Assembly: GCA_006937955.1 (NCBI GenBank)
Contig: SSNP01000243.1
Coordinates: 358,248 to 422,247, forward strand
Source: Pachypanchax playfairii
Taxonomy: Eukaryota > Chordata > Actinopteri > Cyprinodontiformes > Aplocheilidae
Direction: 5' to 3'
Length of the DNA stretch: 64,000 nucleotides
In this document: piece by piece, positions 1 to 14,400 of the stretch
How positions within the stretch are numbered: position 1 is the stretch's first letter
Layout: each line of letters begins with the position of its first letter
The notes under the pieces: model-generated
Databases searched by the model: none
The model's input: only the letters and a program-made list of their open reading frames with translations
What the model was told of the DNA's origin: nothing
Made by a program: the position numbers and the translations under genes

Positions 1-2319
1 TTGTGATGATCGGTCGACCCTCCAGAGTGCAGGACTGCGGCGGAAACAATGTCGTAACAGAACCATCTAAAATGAAACAAAAAAACCCCCACATTTTAAT
101 ATTTGGCGGGTGTAACTTGCGGATTTAAGCACGTTGCAATTCGGCGCTCACCATGCAGTGTTGTCTGCATCTGAACCGCTCCAACATTGCTGTATGCCGT
201 TGAATGGCTTGCAGATGGTATCGAAACCTCATCTGTGCCTCCTGTCTAGCGAGTCTAGCCCGAAGACGTCTTCTCTCTTGTTGCTCACGGAGTTTTTTCA
301 GCAAAATGAACCACAAACAGAGTGCAGAGTACAAAACCACACGTACATCCTCCATTGTTGTTGTTATTACACGCGCTTTCGACAAAGAATGACGTCACGG
401 ACAAAGACTTTTGCGCGCCACTTTTCTTTACCAGATGGGCACACCCCTTTTCCCACTTACGTCCGCTTTATGTTTCCACCGCTTTAAGCGAGTTGATCCG
501 CGCTGTACTGAACCGCTCTCAAGTGCGCCGTGCCGACTCGTCGGTGGAAAAGCGGCATAACATGGCACAAAGCCTTCAGCCATCTGGGTGCCAGGCTCGA
601 TAAACCCCCCCGTACCTGTTTGAAGCTCAGTCATCGATTCAGTCCATGACAAGGAGTTCACAGTTGCCCCGCGGCTCCAAAACTTCCTGCAGTCCCTCTT
701 AAGATCCTCTGTCCTCCTCACACACCATCCTGCACACCCCACTTATCCAATAAAATTTAAAAAAGCAATAAAATCCTCCGTGGTGTGTCTTCCAGTCGAA
801 AAAGTGTTCATCCACTTCAGTCATGTGCTGCAGCTACGTGTTAGCTGCTAATAGCTGCTATTAAAACTTTCTATGCAGAACTTGCTCGTCACATGGGAAA
901 CCCCAGAGGGAAACCCCCTATGGCAAGCAAATAAGGTATATAATCACCACATATCCCCGGTGCTTCCAGCTGCTTGACCGGCAGACTCCACAGCATCAGC
1001 CTCACTGTGCTGGATTATTTACGGTATTAGGCAACCCAAAATGGTGCCCGCTGCTCTGCCAGCTATTGGCTGGTAGATGTAAAAAAAATGCCAACGTCGT
1101 GCCCATCAAAATTAATATATTTTTTAAAAGAAATGCTGTATTTTCATTCTACAACCCTCTAAACACCCCGTGGAGGCATTATTTTGTTAAAAATATTGCT
1201 TTTAATGAAAATATTCCATATACCACCTTTAAGTTTAAAAATGATGCTGTTCTCTTTAAAAAAAAAAGTTTATAAAATGTATTTCTTTATGATAATTATT
1301 ATTAATAAAAGTTGCTCATAGCCTGGATAAGCTTTGAAAACTGAAGAACTTAATGATAAAATGGCCGACAGAGGGCCCCCTAGTGACATTGCTTCTTGGG
1401 GCTCCCTGGTGCCGTTGCTAAGCCACTAAATTTTAGAATACCGACATATCTGGGATTTCCAAAACAGTTTAATCTAAATTTGAATTTATTTTCAAATTAC
1501 TACATCGTGGTTTTACATTTTATACCGTGACAGATGTTTGTGGAATTTATTTTAAAGCTACTCTATGCTGTTGTATTTAACGAATAAAATCGTCCCAAAT
1601 TAGTGATTTCTCTACTGTGAAAAAAGCTAGGACATACAGTAGGTAACCTGAAAATGTAAGTTTAACAAAGAACAGGGTCACTGCTCTTCATTGATTTATG
1701 TTAATTGAATTTAATTAATTTTATTTCAGCCTCCTACTGTGTGTAGATTTTTTTGTGCAGGTTACATGTTATCTAACAGAAACTTAAATGCATGATTTTG
1801 GTGTAAATTAACAATGGTGCGAGTAGTAAATGTGAAAGTCCAATTTTTTGTTCCTGGTTTGCAATTTTTTTTCTAATTCATTCAGGATTGAATAGTGCTT
1901 GGGATGGTAAGATCTTTGTACCTCATCATAGTTAATGACAGTAGCAGGAATGTTTGGTCCAAGGGGTCTGTTCGCTGTTTTCCCTTTATTACTCTGCTTC
2001 TATGAAAGGATAGGGATGAATGATGAATACCAAAGACACACAAATGAAACAAGCATATGCTGAGGGAATAACATACAAGTTTTTGTTATAAGCAACCATA
2101 TAGTGTGTTGTTACAGTGAGTGGACACACAGTGGCAATCAAGAACAAATGATGGCTGATGCTGTTGTGAACTGAAGTGAGTTTACTAAGAACCAAAATTA
2201 TTCTGAGTGCCTCCTTTTTGGAGCAAAATTTTTAAAAAAGTTATTATTGTTTTTATATAAGGATGTCCTTGTTTTATTATGGTTACATCAGTGAAATGAA
2301 TCACCTCAGCAGAGATTAC
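1..2319. other. mypn intron, mostly unassigned
   Basis: This should be intron, because the exon at 2320 ends with a donor and the gene must continue left. I found no Ig3 exon here. Positions 1-750 are more GC-rich and hold a short basic ORF (separate entry). 760-2319 is AT-rich with no recognisable repeat. Confidence 0.5.
125..385 (-). pseudogene. Short basic ORF, possible transposon first exon
   Basis: An 86-residue ORF starting MSKARVITTTMEDVRVV with a hydrophobic stretch (VVLYSALCLWFILL), followed by an Arg/Gln-rich segment (LREQQERRRLRARLARQEAQ). Such basic leaders precede PIF/Harbinger-like nucleases in fish, but no nuclease motif follows before the window edge. The identity is a guess. 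Confidence 0.2.
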
Positions 2320-2452
2320 CTGTTGATGTGCAAAATGTGGAATATCATCCTTAGAAAGAAGTTTCTTCTCAATCTCACGGAGAATGTTTTCTTTACTTTC
2401 TCTGATGTTTTCAGTTGGTGGGAGATGTATCTTGGCTGACTTTTTCTGAGCC
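2320..2452 (-). CDS. mypn: mypn coding exon 9 (last exon in window)
   Basis: Encodes AQKKSAKIHLPPTENIRES, then KENILREIEKKLLSKDDI and PHFAHQQ. It is equivalent to the NIRETKNAVIRDLGKK segment before Ig3. Acceptor GTCTCTGCAG, donor GTAATC at 2319, phase 0. Confidence 0.88.
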
Positions 2453-5400
2453 CTGCAGAGACAAACAGAAAGATGTAATAAAATGTAGGACAGTTCATGG
2501 TATCATACATGTCTGTCAATAGACTTACACTAATGGAGCGCCTTTTGGAAGGCCCATTGAGTTGGTAGGCTGACTCGGGGTCAGAGATGGCAGGATGGAA
2601 CTAAGGAAGGCCACAGGGTTTTGAATGGGGCTGGATGTGGAGCTGCTAGAAGTGGGAGAGGCGGCTTGTGGAGGTGACTGGGCTTGTAAGGCAACCATGC
2701 TATTTGAGTATGTTGCTAACCCCAGTGTGGGTGAGGACATGAAAGACGGAGGGCTGGTGGGGGACTTAAGCACCCTTGTTGGGGATATTCTTGGTGGTGG
2801 GGAGAATGATGGAAGAATAGGGGAGCTTGTTGCTGCAGAGTTGAATTCATCAGCCAGTTCTTGGAACAGAGGAACTAATGATTCTGTTGGAGAAGGACTT
2901 CTGACTGGTGAGAAGGTCTGAGCTGCTATGAACTCTTTGGGGCGGGCATAGTTGAATGTATGTGATATCTGCGTGAGATTTATTAGGGAGGCATGAGTGC
3001 TTTTAAGATATGGAGTGGGGGATGTGATCTGTTGTGAGGTCTGGGTTGAATTTGTCAGGATTTTAGTAAGCTTTGGTACAGTGGAGGTACAAAACTGGGT
3101 TGTTGATTCAGTTCTGGCTGCAGGAGAAAGATTTAAATGGGAAGTATTTATAGTGTTGATCTGGCTCACAAGTGGCATATGAAGAGAAGGAGCTGTAATC
3201 AAAGATGGGGCAGGAGGAGTGTGTTTCAATCCAGAGGAATTGTTAATTTGTGGAATGGAAAGAAGGGAGCTAAGAAGAGGGGGGGGAGTGGTATTGTGAG
3301 TAAAAATGGTGGTGTTGAGGGCTGGCACAGAGGTCAACGAGGGAGCTAGGCTCTTGGTGGTCAAAAGAGGTGCAGTGTAAGATATTGACTGTTGGGTCGA
3401 TGTTGTGCTGAGATGGGACTGAGAAAAATTCACCTGGGGTTTATGGTACATTCTGGGTGACCATGGGGAAATTTCCTGGGAGCTTTGGACTTCAGAAGAG
3501 TTCTGTATCGGGAATGGGACTTGACACTTAATAGGCTGGGTTTGGGTCTGAGGTTCAGTCTCCTTCTGCTCCATGAGGACTTGGCTATGCAAAAGCTGAA
3601 GCTGAGAGGGGTCCCTGTCCATCAAACAAAAGCAAAATGAAAGCAAACGAAAACCAAAGATAAAACAACACAATAAAATTTAAAGCAGGTTAGTGCTCGG
3701 TGCTAATAGCTTCCTTCCATATTCAGTATGTTGAAGGAAAGAGTCCAGGTCAAGATGAGCAATTATCTGCCCTTTTATGGTCCACAGCCTTGTCAAATTT
3801 TTAAACACATTAAGCTTTCAGTAAAAATAAATAAACTACTACAATAAACTATTATATATAGTACACTAAATGTAATATTTGGGCTTTTTATCCTGTGATG
3901 ACATAACAAAAGAAGCCATTAAAATTTAATAAAAGTCTTGTCTGACATAGATCGATATAAATTTACAGAAGCAAACTTACAATAAAACTTCATCCTTTGT
4001 TTTAGGAATACAGAAGATCCACAATTAATTAAGATTTTAATTGATTACCGCTACTATCTGAGCCAGTTCTGGAAGAAACACCCGCCTGCTCTGCTGCTGT
4101 CAATACATCAGTTTTAACAAGGTGAGAAGTTCAAACAGTTTTTAAGACTTATATGCAAAAGCTTAATCTAGTAATGTTTATGAACTAGTAATGAATGTTT
4201 ACCTTAGCTTGTATTGCTGCAGACTAAATCAAAACAATTTTTTGTAAAATAAAAAGCAATCCTGTAATTTTACTTTTTTTATTGTGATTTTTTTTCTTTG
4301 CTCTACTCACAGTTTGGGTTTGGCCAGCACTGGGGGAGGCTCTTTGCTGATTGATGTCAGACTCGTGTCTTTGTCAAAGTGACTAGACAGGTAACCTTGT
4401 TCATCTTCCTCATCCTCTGGAAGATTAAAGTGCACATGCAGACCAACTCTGAGGCTGGAGCGGGAATCTTTATGGTTTGTCAGAGTGCCTGTTTTTAGAC
4501 ATGAGTTGGGAGGAGGATCAGGAAGGGGTACAACACTGGAGCTCCCATTTCTATTGTTTTTGCTTCCCTTTGCATTGAGGCTCAACTTGGGTGTTGTGAT
4601 TGATGGTCTGGAAACTTCTGGCATAGCTGCAGTTTCAGCTGCAAGTGAATAAGTTAAAGGTTTTTGATTCATCAAGAGAATGTCTCTGCCACTCTGTGGA
4701 TCTGCATGTGGTTCAGATGATCCCTGAGGACCTTGCTGAATGGAAAGAGGATCTGGATTTGGTGTGCTGCTGCTGAAAGAATTCAGGACAGAGCTATTGG
4801 TTAGACTGGACTGTTCCAGGCTGGGCAGGTGGAGGTTTTCTGAACGCGACATGCCTAAACTGTGGGGTTCCAGATGGTGGGTGCTGGTACTGATAGGGTT
4901 TAGGCATAGAGTGCTAAAAACAAGCTGTTCTAGGTGAACACAGCTGGAGTGGGGCTTGATGCAGCTGGTCACGGTAACTTCTGCTTGAGAGTTAACGGTA
5001 GGCACTGATGGGGAAAGCTCTTGGTTTCGTTGGGGCTCACCCAGTAAACTGCTCATTGGCCTCACAAGGATATTTCTGCTGTCACTGCCTAAGAAGAATC
5101 ACATATTGAAACATAGAAATTGTTATTTAAAAAGGAAACATGATTGTTTTTGTATAATGTCGCAAATGTCTTACCTTTGACCTTTAGTGTAGCACTGTTG
5201 GACACGGTTCCTTGATTGTTGCGTGCTGTACAGGTGAATCTTCCTGAATCCACATGCGAGACCTTAGCAATGGCCAAGGAGCAAATTTCCTCTGAAGGTA
5301 AATGAGTAAAAATGTTATAGTCAAATAATCTGATCTTTTAATCAATCTTTTTTTAAGAAATATTACTCTTGTATATAAACACTCAGCAACGTTTTTGCTT

Positions 5401-8400
5401 TCTTGCAGCTAATGCAGGCTACACTGATCCCCATAACATTTTAACACAGGGGAGAGAATACCTCATATGGATCAGATTTTGGGCATAGCACCCGTGGCTG
5501 ATGTACAGCAGAAAGCAGAAACCTCTGTCAAAGATTTTAAACACTTCACCACTGTAATAAATACCAACTACATTTTCTTTTACAGACTGCATTTGAGCTT
5601 AAAGCATGTTCTTTTAGTTGAGTATGCATCTTACAGCTAAATTTGTGCAACTGAATTTCACATGACAGAATTAAACTTCAAAGTACAGAAAGTATATTAA
5701 TGTTATTGCAAGAATAATATAAATAATAAATAGAAATATTTATGTAAACCCAGCCATCCATTTTCTATTTGAGTCTGTTCTTTTTTCATCTTCTTTCAGA
5801 ATCAGAATCGTGTTTATTGGCCAAGTATTTGAGCAAACACATACAAGGAATTTGTTTCCGGCCAATGGTGTCTCTCAAGCACAACAGTACAAAACACGAC
5901 ACTATATAACAACACAGTAAACAATATAGTAAACAACAAATTAAAAGACAGTCTGCAGTATGAATGCGTAGTGTGATTTTATGCTTTTAGATATGAGGAT
6001 AAGTGGTATGGATTGTGTGAGTATTGTGTACATAAAATATAGTTGCAGTCTAGCAGTGTGTCAGTTCAGTTATTTAGAAGGGAAATGGCGAGGGGAAAGA
6101 AACTGTTCCTGTGTCGGGTGGTCCTAGTCTGCAGGCTTCTGTGCCGTCTGCCAGAGGGCAGCAGGTCAAAAAGTCTGTGTCCCGGGTGTGAGGGGTCAGA
6201 GAGGATTTTCCCTGCCCATATCCTGGTTCTTGAGCTGTACAGGTCCTGGATGGAGGGCAGGGGGGTGCTGATGATCTTCTCTGCTGACCGTACAGTCCGC
6301 TGCAGTCTGTTTCTGTCCTGTTTAGTTACCAGACAGTGATGGAGGAGCACAGGACAGATTCAATGACTGTCTCCTGTCTCCTGAAGTCCACTATCATCTC
6401 TACAGTCTTGAGCTTGTTCAGCTCCAGGTTGTGCTGACTGCACCAGAGTACCAGCCGCTCGACTTACTGCCGGTATGCAAACTTGTCACCATCCTGAATG
6501 AGGCCAATGACAGTGGTGTCGTCTGCAAACTTCAGGAGTTTAACCGCAGGGTTATTGGAGGTACAGTCATTGGTGTAGAGGGAGAACAGTAGAGGTGAGA
6601 GGACACATCCTTGTGGAGCACCTATACTGAGGGACCATGTTTCAGAGATGATCTCCCTCAACCTCACTTGCTGCTTCCGGTCTGTCAGGAAGCTGGTGAT
6701 CCACTGACAGATAGCAGGAGACACGCTGAGCTGGGAGAGTTTGGAGGAGAGGAATTCAGGCACAATGGTATTAAAAGCCGAACTAAAGTCCACAAACAGG
6801 ATCCTGGCATAAGTTCCCGGACGGTCAAGGTGTTGCAGGATGTAATGCAGTCCAATGTTCACTGCATCATCCACCGACCTGTTTACCCAGTAGGCAAACT
6901 GCAGGGGGTCAAGCTGGTGTCCTGTAATGTTCTTCAGGTGGGCTAGAACCAGGCGTTCAAATGATTTCAAGACCACAGACGTCAAGGCGACAGGTCTGTA
7001 GTCATTCTGTCCTGTGATGGTAGATTTTTTGGGGATTGGGGTTGATGGTAGAGCGTTTGAAGCAGGATGGGACTTCGCACAGCTCCAGGGATCTGTTGAA
7101 AATGCGGGTGAAGATGGTTTTGAGGCAGGATGGCGAAACACCATCTGGTCCTGGTGATTTTCTGGTCTTTTGTTTTATGAACAGCTTGTGCACGTCCTGC
7201 TCATGCACAGTGAGTTTCTGAGAAGAGGGTGGGGGGATGGCAGGTGGAGGACGCTGGCTCTGGGCTGGGCTCTGGACTGGGGAGGGGGCGGCGGGGAGGG
7301 TGGAAGGGTGTGAGGTATGATAGTGGTCATTGTCACCATTGTCACTGGGGTGGAAAGGGTGAGGGGTGTGAATCTGTCCCTCTCAAACCTGCAGTAGAAT
7401 GTATTCAATTCGTCTGCCAGGTCTTTCTTTGTTTCAGCAGGGAGTGGGGGGTGTCTGCAACTGGTGATGTCCCTCATGCTTTTCTACACTGACGCAGGGT
7501 CGTTGGCTGAGAGTCGTTCACTCAGTTTCGGAGAGTAGGCCCTTTTCACTGCATTGATCTCCCTGGTCAATGTGTTCCTTGATTGGTTGTAAAGGGCTCT
7601 GTCACCACTTCTGTAAACTTCCTCCTTAGCCTGACAGAGCTGTTGCAGCTTTGGAGTGAACCATGGTTTTTTATTGTTGAATGTGCGGTAGATCTTTGTT
7701 GGCACACAAACATCTTCACAAAAACTGATGTATGATGTCACAGTGTCCGTCAGCTCGTCCAGATTGTCAGATGCAGCCTCAAAGACATTCCAGTCGGTGC
7801 AGTCAAAACAGTCTTACAGTTCCAGCTTTGCTGCGTTGGTTCATTTCTTTACAGTTTTGACTACAGGCTTAGCACATTTAAATTGCTGCCTATAAGATGG
7901 AATAAGATGGACCAGGCAGTGATCAGAATGTCCCAAAGCTGCCCGGGGGACAGAGCGATAGGCATCTTTTAAAGTGGTGTAACAGTGATCCAGTGTAATA
8001 TTGTCCCTGGTGGGGCAATTAATATGCTGTTTGTATTTTTGTATTTAGGAAGTTCATGTCTTAGATTAGCTCTATTAAAGACAATAGGAAATGAGTCGGG
8101 GAATTTTCTTTCCTACTACATGATGGAGTTTTTAGAAGATTTAACAGTTGTTCAGACTGACAGTAGTGGGTGAGGAGCAAGACTCACTTTTCTGTAGGAT
8201 CCTGAAACCCGGAGAGTTCTCTATGATATTCCCATCTTTGTACCAGTCCACCCAAGATGGAACCCCTTTCACACAACACTCCAGCACCACCTGCTGGCCT
8301 TCTGAAGCAGTGATGTCTTTCAGATTCTAGTAGGATATAGGAGGCAGATTATTAGCCTACATCAATATACTTAAAGTTGATTGTATTACAGCACAGTTTT

Positions 8401-11400
8401 ACCACCCTTTAAAGAATTACTCAACCTGTGTAAATTCTGGGGCAGATTCTTGTAAAAAAATGTGACTGGAAGTTTGATTCTGAATGAAAACACACACAAG
8501 ATCATGTGATTAAATTATTGTAGATTCAGTAGAGCACTTTTAGAATGAGTGTAGAACGAAATACTCAAGTTTCACAACCTCAAATTGGCGTGTTTGTGCA
8601 GGTGCTGACAAGACAGGCAGGGAAGAGGACACAGCTGAATTGTAATTTCGTGAGGTAACGTTTGTTGTAGTTGTTTGCTCCTGCTGTGGCAGCTGTGGGG
8701 CTGATGTGATTGGGATGGATGCTGGCACCCCTTGAGATTCCGTAGGCTGTGAAATATTTAATGATTTTGGAAGCGCTTGAACAGGTAAATCTGTAGTCTC
8801 TTCCTGACAAAGATATAACATAGGAATTTGAGAGAATTCTGAGGTTGTGGCAAAAGATGCCTGAATTGACAAAGGAGTTTCTGGAGCTAATTGGCTAATT
8901 TTTGAGGAAGGAAGCTCCTCTGCTGGATCCTTAGAGATCGTTGCAGTTTGAGATAATGCATAGTTGTCGTTTTCTGCAGACTTAGTTTGGACTGATAATG
9001 GAGTTAAATTTGGAGAAGACTTGAGATGTTTTCTCTCCAGCCTTTAAAACAATCACAGAAACGCAAGAAAATTAGGGTTATTCACAATGCTGGTGTGGTA
9101 CACATATTTAAGTTTGTGTTGATAACAAAGTATATTACAAACTCACTGGGCTACATATTCAACCTGCTGCTCCCCTTCAGAATCTGAGGTGGAGGCACCT
9201 ATAAGATTCAACATAGAAGTTTTCATTAAAAGCTAAGGGTGTGATGGAGTGACATGTTACAAGAAACAAAAATATAAGACTTACCTTCAACATAGATCTC
9301 AGCTGATGTGGAGTCTGTTCCATAGACATTAGATGCGAAGCAGGAATAGCGACCAGTGTCTTCCTCAAATGCCTCTGCAATGATCAGCGATTGCACTTCA
9401 CTACTGGTGATGATCTGAATGTCAGGACTGCTTTCCAGCTCCTTACCTTCACAAAACCACCTGCAAATAAAAAAAAACCCTGTCACTACTTTCTATTGTT
9501 TTTTTTCAAGATACAGAACATTATTAACATTCATATATTAAAATGTTTTATTTGTTTTCCAGCAATAGTGCTGTTTTGCAAGTCAGTCCTTCTTTATTAA
9601 AATGTTTTAAGTTACCCTATGAAAGCATTGTTATTTAGTGACACTTAATGACACTGTATGTTTTTCTGTTTCTCTTTATTAGTGTGAATGCTGGAAGGCA
9701 TTCACACTGTATGTTTTCCTGTTTCTCTTTATTCTTCCGACTTCTTATTATTAGTGTGAATGCTGGAAGGCATTTCAACAAGTTATACATCAAACTGTTC
9801 AGCTTGTTCAGGACAAGGGTGCTATGACTTTTGGTATTGATATCTCTTCAACTTTTTAAGTTATTCAACTTTTTTTTTTTGCACATTTTTTAGCCCCATT
9901 GAAATACATTGAAATCGCTTCAAATTCTTAAAATTTCTACAAATTCCTTCAACTACTTTGCTTTTCAACTACTTCAGCATACTTTAACTTAGAAACTTCC
10001 TTCAACTTTTAAACAAGTTACAAGACATTCAGCTATTGTTGTATGATTCAGCTTTTTGATATCTTGGGGCATCCGTGGCTCAGGCAGTAGAGCAGGTCGT
10101 CTCGTAACTGGAAGGTCGCTGGTTCAATTCCCTGCTCTGCCCAGAGATCGCCTGGCTGTTGTGTCCTTGGGCAAGACACTTAACCCTGTTTGGTGGTTGC
10201 CGGAGGGTCCGGCGGCGCCAGTGTCTGGCAGCCTCGCCTCTGTCAGTGTGTGTCCCAGGACAGCTGTGGCTAAGAACGTGTGTAGTTCATCATCACCAAA
10301 CGTGTGTGTGAATGGGTGAATGACAAAAAAAACTGTAGTGTGAAGCGCTTTGGGGGTCGTAGGACCTGAGTAAAGCACTATACAAGTACACGCCATTTTT
10401 ACCAATTACCATCTTTTACGGTTTTTGAGAAATCACAGTTTAAGTTTTTTAAACTTTTCAACTCACACCTCAAATCTGACGTAATGGAAAATGAATGGAA
10501 AAGATTGGGAGGAGATGTGGACTTTGCGTGCTTCTGGAACCCACAGCAGGAGAACCGTAAGGCCTAGAGAAATAAGAGTTCCAGATTTCCAGGAAGAAAT
10601 TTTTCGGCCTGTGAAAAGATTAATCTGGTCGGCAGTTACACTCTGACCAAACATTCCATTTGAACGTTCCATTTGAGGTCTGAGGATGTTGTATGCATAA
10701 ATAATACATTAAACTGATCTGATTGGCCAGGCGAAGTTGATAATAATGTTTACATCAGGTTTCATGTTACCATAGCAACAGAATTCACAAAAAAACATGA
10801 AACCCTGTTAAAATGGCACATAATAGACACAGCAGTATCTATTACCCCATATAGTATATTAAAGAAGTCTGCTCGATCATTAGAAGTGAACCATCATGTC
10901 AAATTCAATTTTTGGGTTACCATGGCAATCACATTGAGTCTAAATCCCAGTTTTTTATGGATTACTGTGTAAATGCTTTTTCATTATGTTTTATCTTTTC
11001 TCTCATAACTTTTTTAAAGCTTCTGACCTTCCACTTTTCTGCTTTGTGTCATTTCATCTTATTTTAGACCATCTTAAACTATTCAGTAAAGCTTTTCAGC
11101 TAATATTAACAGTTATGCTTTTGAATACATAAGCACTGCTTATGCAGTTTTAGCAGATTCCCCTTGTTAATTCAGCACATTTAAAGCTTTTCAGCTTCTT
11201 TTAAGCCCTTCAGCTTGTTTTAGCTAATTCAACTAATTTAGGCTTTTCCAACTGCATTGAGCTAATGTAGGTTAGATAAGCTTTTTCAATTGTACTTTGC
11301 AAATTCAACTTCTTTTAGTACATTTAGCAAAATAATTCAGCTATTATTGTCAGTTAGGTTTCTTCTAAACATCAGTTCTCCTCAAACATTTTTGGCAGAC

Positions 11401-14400
11401 TTAAACTAATTAATTCAGCTAATTTAAACTTTTTCAGCTACATCTAGCTAATTCAGCCTCTTTAGAAGAATTTGAACCATTCAGCTACTTTAAGCTTTCC
11501 ATTCTGCCTTTAGCTAATTCAGCAAATCCATTCAGCTGCATTTAACTCACTTTTTTTAGCTCCCAGCATTCACACTGCATTTCCGCAGGAAATGCAATTC
11601 ATCTAGTTGATTTTGATTTCTTCCTCTTTTTCCCAACACTAGACTTCTGAAACTGTTTTTTGATGGTGACACCATGTTCTGTCTTTTTTTATTTCCCTAC
11701 TACTATTTCTGGTCTGATGCCATTCGGTTGGATAAAAAGTAAAGCGTTTGATGAGCAAGCCCTATCTCTTTTGCTGTAAGTCAATAACTACTACCTGTTT
11801 GCCAAGTCTGCTGTTGCTTTAATATACTATCAACAGAGTCAAGATGTTAATCACAAGGAAGATCATTAAAGGGACTGTATCATGCAATTTTACAGTTTTC
11901 AACGTCTGGGATCGGCACATATATGATAAAACCTTACTGTTTGAGTTATATTCACTTCATTTATCCTGAAATATAACTTATATTCTTGAGTTATTCTGTG
12001 ACCAGGAAGTAAAAACGCTTGGTTGACACAAAACCCTGCCTCCCAACTGTGAGTGCGATTGGGCTGTTTAGGAATACTAGATTAACTCCTGTAACTCTCG
12101 CAGCCAAATGCACATTTTCGACGAGAAATTTTTAGAATGAAATACAACGAAATGAAGGTGCTAATTTGTCAGAGGACGCTCGGTGGTGAGGAGCGTCTGG
12201 AGGGAAGCACGGTCCACTCGCGACTTGATGCGATCCGACCCGGGAGATGACACCAAGACTGGGATTGGACGGGTGAAGTGAGACAGGTCGTAGGCGAGGA
12301 GCGGGTTTCTGGAGGCAGCGACCGTACTCGCTGACTGCGAGACCAGCAGTAGGCCGGACTGAGAGAGAGAGAGAGATCGACCAGGACAGGTCTGAGGAAA
12401 AGGATTATTGAGGTGGATAAACTGCAGCATGGAGGCTAACAGGAGCTCGTGGCAAACGGGACGTATGACTGAGCGTTGGCAGGGTGAGTGACTGTGTCTT
12501 TTATCCGGTGGTGGGACGGGCTGCGGTGACATGGAGCTCAGCTGTAAAGCTGGAATCATACTGACATGTGATTAGCAGGGTCAAGTTGATAAGTTTTTAT
12601 TAGCAGCTCATGCTAATAAAGAGCAGCAGGTGGTTGAAGTGTGGGAACTCTGGGCTGTAGGTTAGACATCTGCCGTGATGAGCTCATGACAAATTGTTTC
12701 GGACTCTCGCAGCTCGCCTCGTACCTACTACAGGGGCAGCAGGGATTGGTCAGGAACTTCCTGATACGTAACGGCGTTCAAATTCAGCCGTTTTACATGA
12801 GCGAGTAAAGCAGCTGCTCAGAGCGCAGGATTCAGGAGGATTACACAGGAATGCACGAATTAAGCCAAAAACCACTCTGGAGGTCTTTTAAATAAAGAAA
12901 TAGCATCACAATATGGTTAAAGGCTCCAAAAAGTTGATTTTTCATGATACAGGACCTTTAAGAATCATTAACTAATTTGATTCAGTCAACTAAGAGTAAT
13001 ACTTTTTACTGTGCTCTATACATTTTTACTGTTAGATTGAGACTAAATGTATTTTGTTTTAAACATAAAATGCTTATCTCTTTGTATTATGTACAAACAC
13101 CCTAATAAATGTAAAAATCCATTTATTTCTGAACCTGCGTTTTCCTGTTTAGGGTCGCAGAGAGCCAGTGCCTATCTCTAGTGGTCACAGGGCGAGAGGC
13201 AGGGGACACCCTGGACAGGCCGCCAGTCCATCACAGTAAATGTAAAAATGTACCAAAGAAACCCTTGCCAGTATAACCTACCTACTTGGTAATAGGTGAA
13301 ATGCAGTTAACAGCTGACAATTTTTAATAAAAAAAAACATAATCACAAACATCTAATTTCAACTCCTCTCTGACCAGCAACACAAACAGAGCCTCAGTGT
13401 CATCATACATCTATTTTGAGGTCTTCATACTTTATCAAATCCAGCATATGCACAATCTAGAATGGAATGATGAATTACACTTCATTGAAACATCAACACA
13501 CAATCATAAATCTGTCTTAACAAAAAATGTACACAAAAACAGATTAGTGAATATGAACTGTAAATCATTCTAGCTTTGATGTTGTTGCTTCCAAAAAAAA
13601 ATAAAAAAGGCCACATTTGAGACCTATTTGTTGAATTTAACATAGTCTGCTGGAATGCTCTGAAAGCATTCTCTGCAAGCCAAACTAAGCTACCTTCAAC
13701 AGGTAGGGATCTAAATTGAAGACATGAGAAGCAGAGGAGGTGGTATGAAGCAAATACCTCCCTCACTACACCTGTTAGGGTTGTTTTTTTTCTTTTAAGA
13801 TCCAGGGAGGAGATTCCCTCTGGAGCTTGGATCTTTGACTCACTCACGTAATCTTATGCACAAAACATAGACTGAGAATACACACAATATTATACACACA
13901 AGACAATACAGCTCCGTAAAATTAGCAGTAAAAACTTGTCTCTTATCACTTCACTCAGTCAAGTGAGAAACACCATAGCTTAATTTACAGACAGGAAACA
14001 TAGCACTGAAAAAGCTTAATAATTATAAAATATACAGTAATGAGTAAAAAAACAAAGGTAAAACAAAGCTTTCATGTAATAAATAAAGTTTGCTGACCTC
14101 ACTGTGTCTTATGAAGATATTAAAAGAGCAAAAACAGCATAAACTATCTCACCAAACTCCTCGTACTTCTGTCAAGAGCTTGGCCAGCTCTATTATCAGA
14201 GATGACTACAGCTCACATTCCAAGTCCAGTCTAAATATGGCCAAGAGCTAAATTCTCTTCGGACAAGTACAAGTTAGTGGCTCAACAATGTTCAGAAAGA
14301 ATAACAAGCCCATTTCCCCATATTTGACATCTCAGCAACCACTGATGGAGAAAAATTTACACGTCCAGCTAATGTGTGCCAAAGCTGATGTTTGTGATAT

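Larger units (their letters stand above)
9680..11610. repeat. Composite AT-rich repeat with 'TTCAGCTAATT' reiterations
   Basis: The left side carries AGTGTGAATGCTGG and the right side (about 11562) the reverse complement, CCAGCATTCACACT, so the block may be one non-autonomous DNA element. The right third (11100-11560) is rich in degenerate TTCAGCTAATTTAGCTTTTC units. A SINE (10063-10395) and X-box-type repeat sequence (10440-10990) are embedded in it. Confidence 0.45.

Noticed and set aside
428..742. 104-codon open frame on the minus strand near the left edge
   Set aside because: No family resemblance; located in a CpG-richer stretch that keeps frames open by chance.
2525..2700. Coding potential on the plus strand across mypn exon 8
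   Set aside because: Shadow frames of the minus-strand Ser/Thr/Pro-rich exon.
10063..10140. tRNA-like sequence with A and B boxes (also 30762-30840)
   Set aside because: The body and tail identify it as the head of a SINE, not a functional tRNA gene.
12161..12559. 132-codon open frame on the minus strand
   Set aside because: Lies wholly within a TTAA-flanked non-autonomous element, with no recognisable domain.
13482..13847. 121-codon open frame on the minus strand in mypn intron 1
   Set aside because: No motif, no splice sites that fit mypn phases, AT-rich surroundings.
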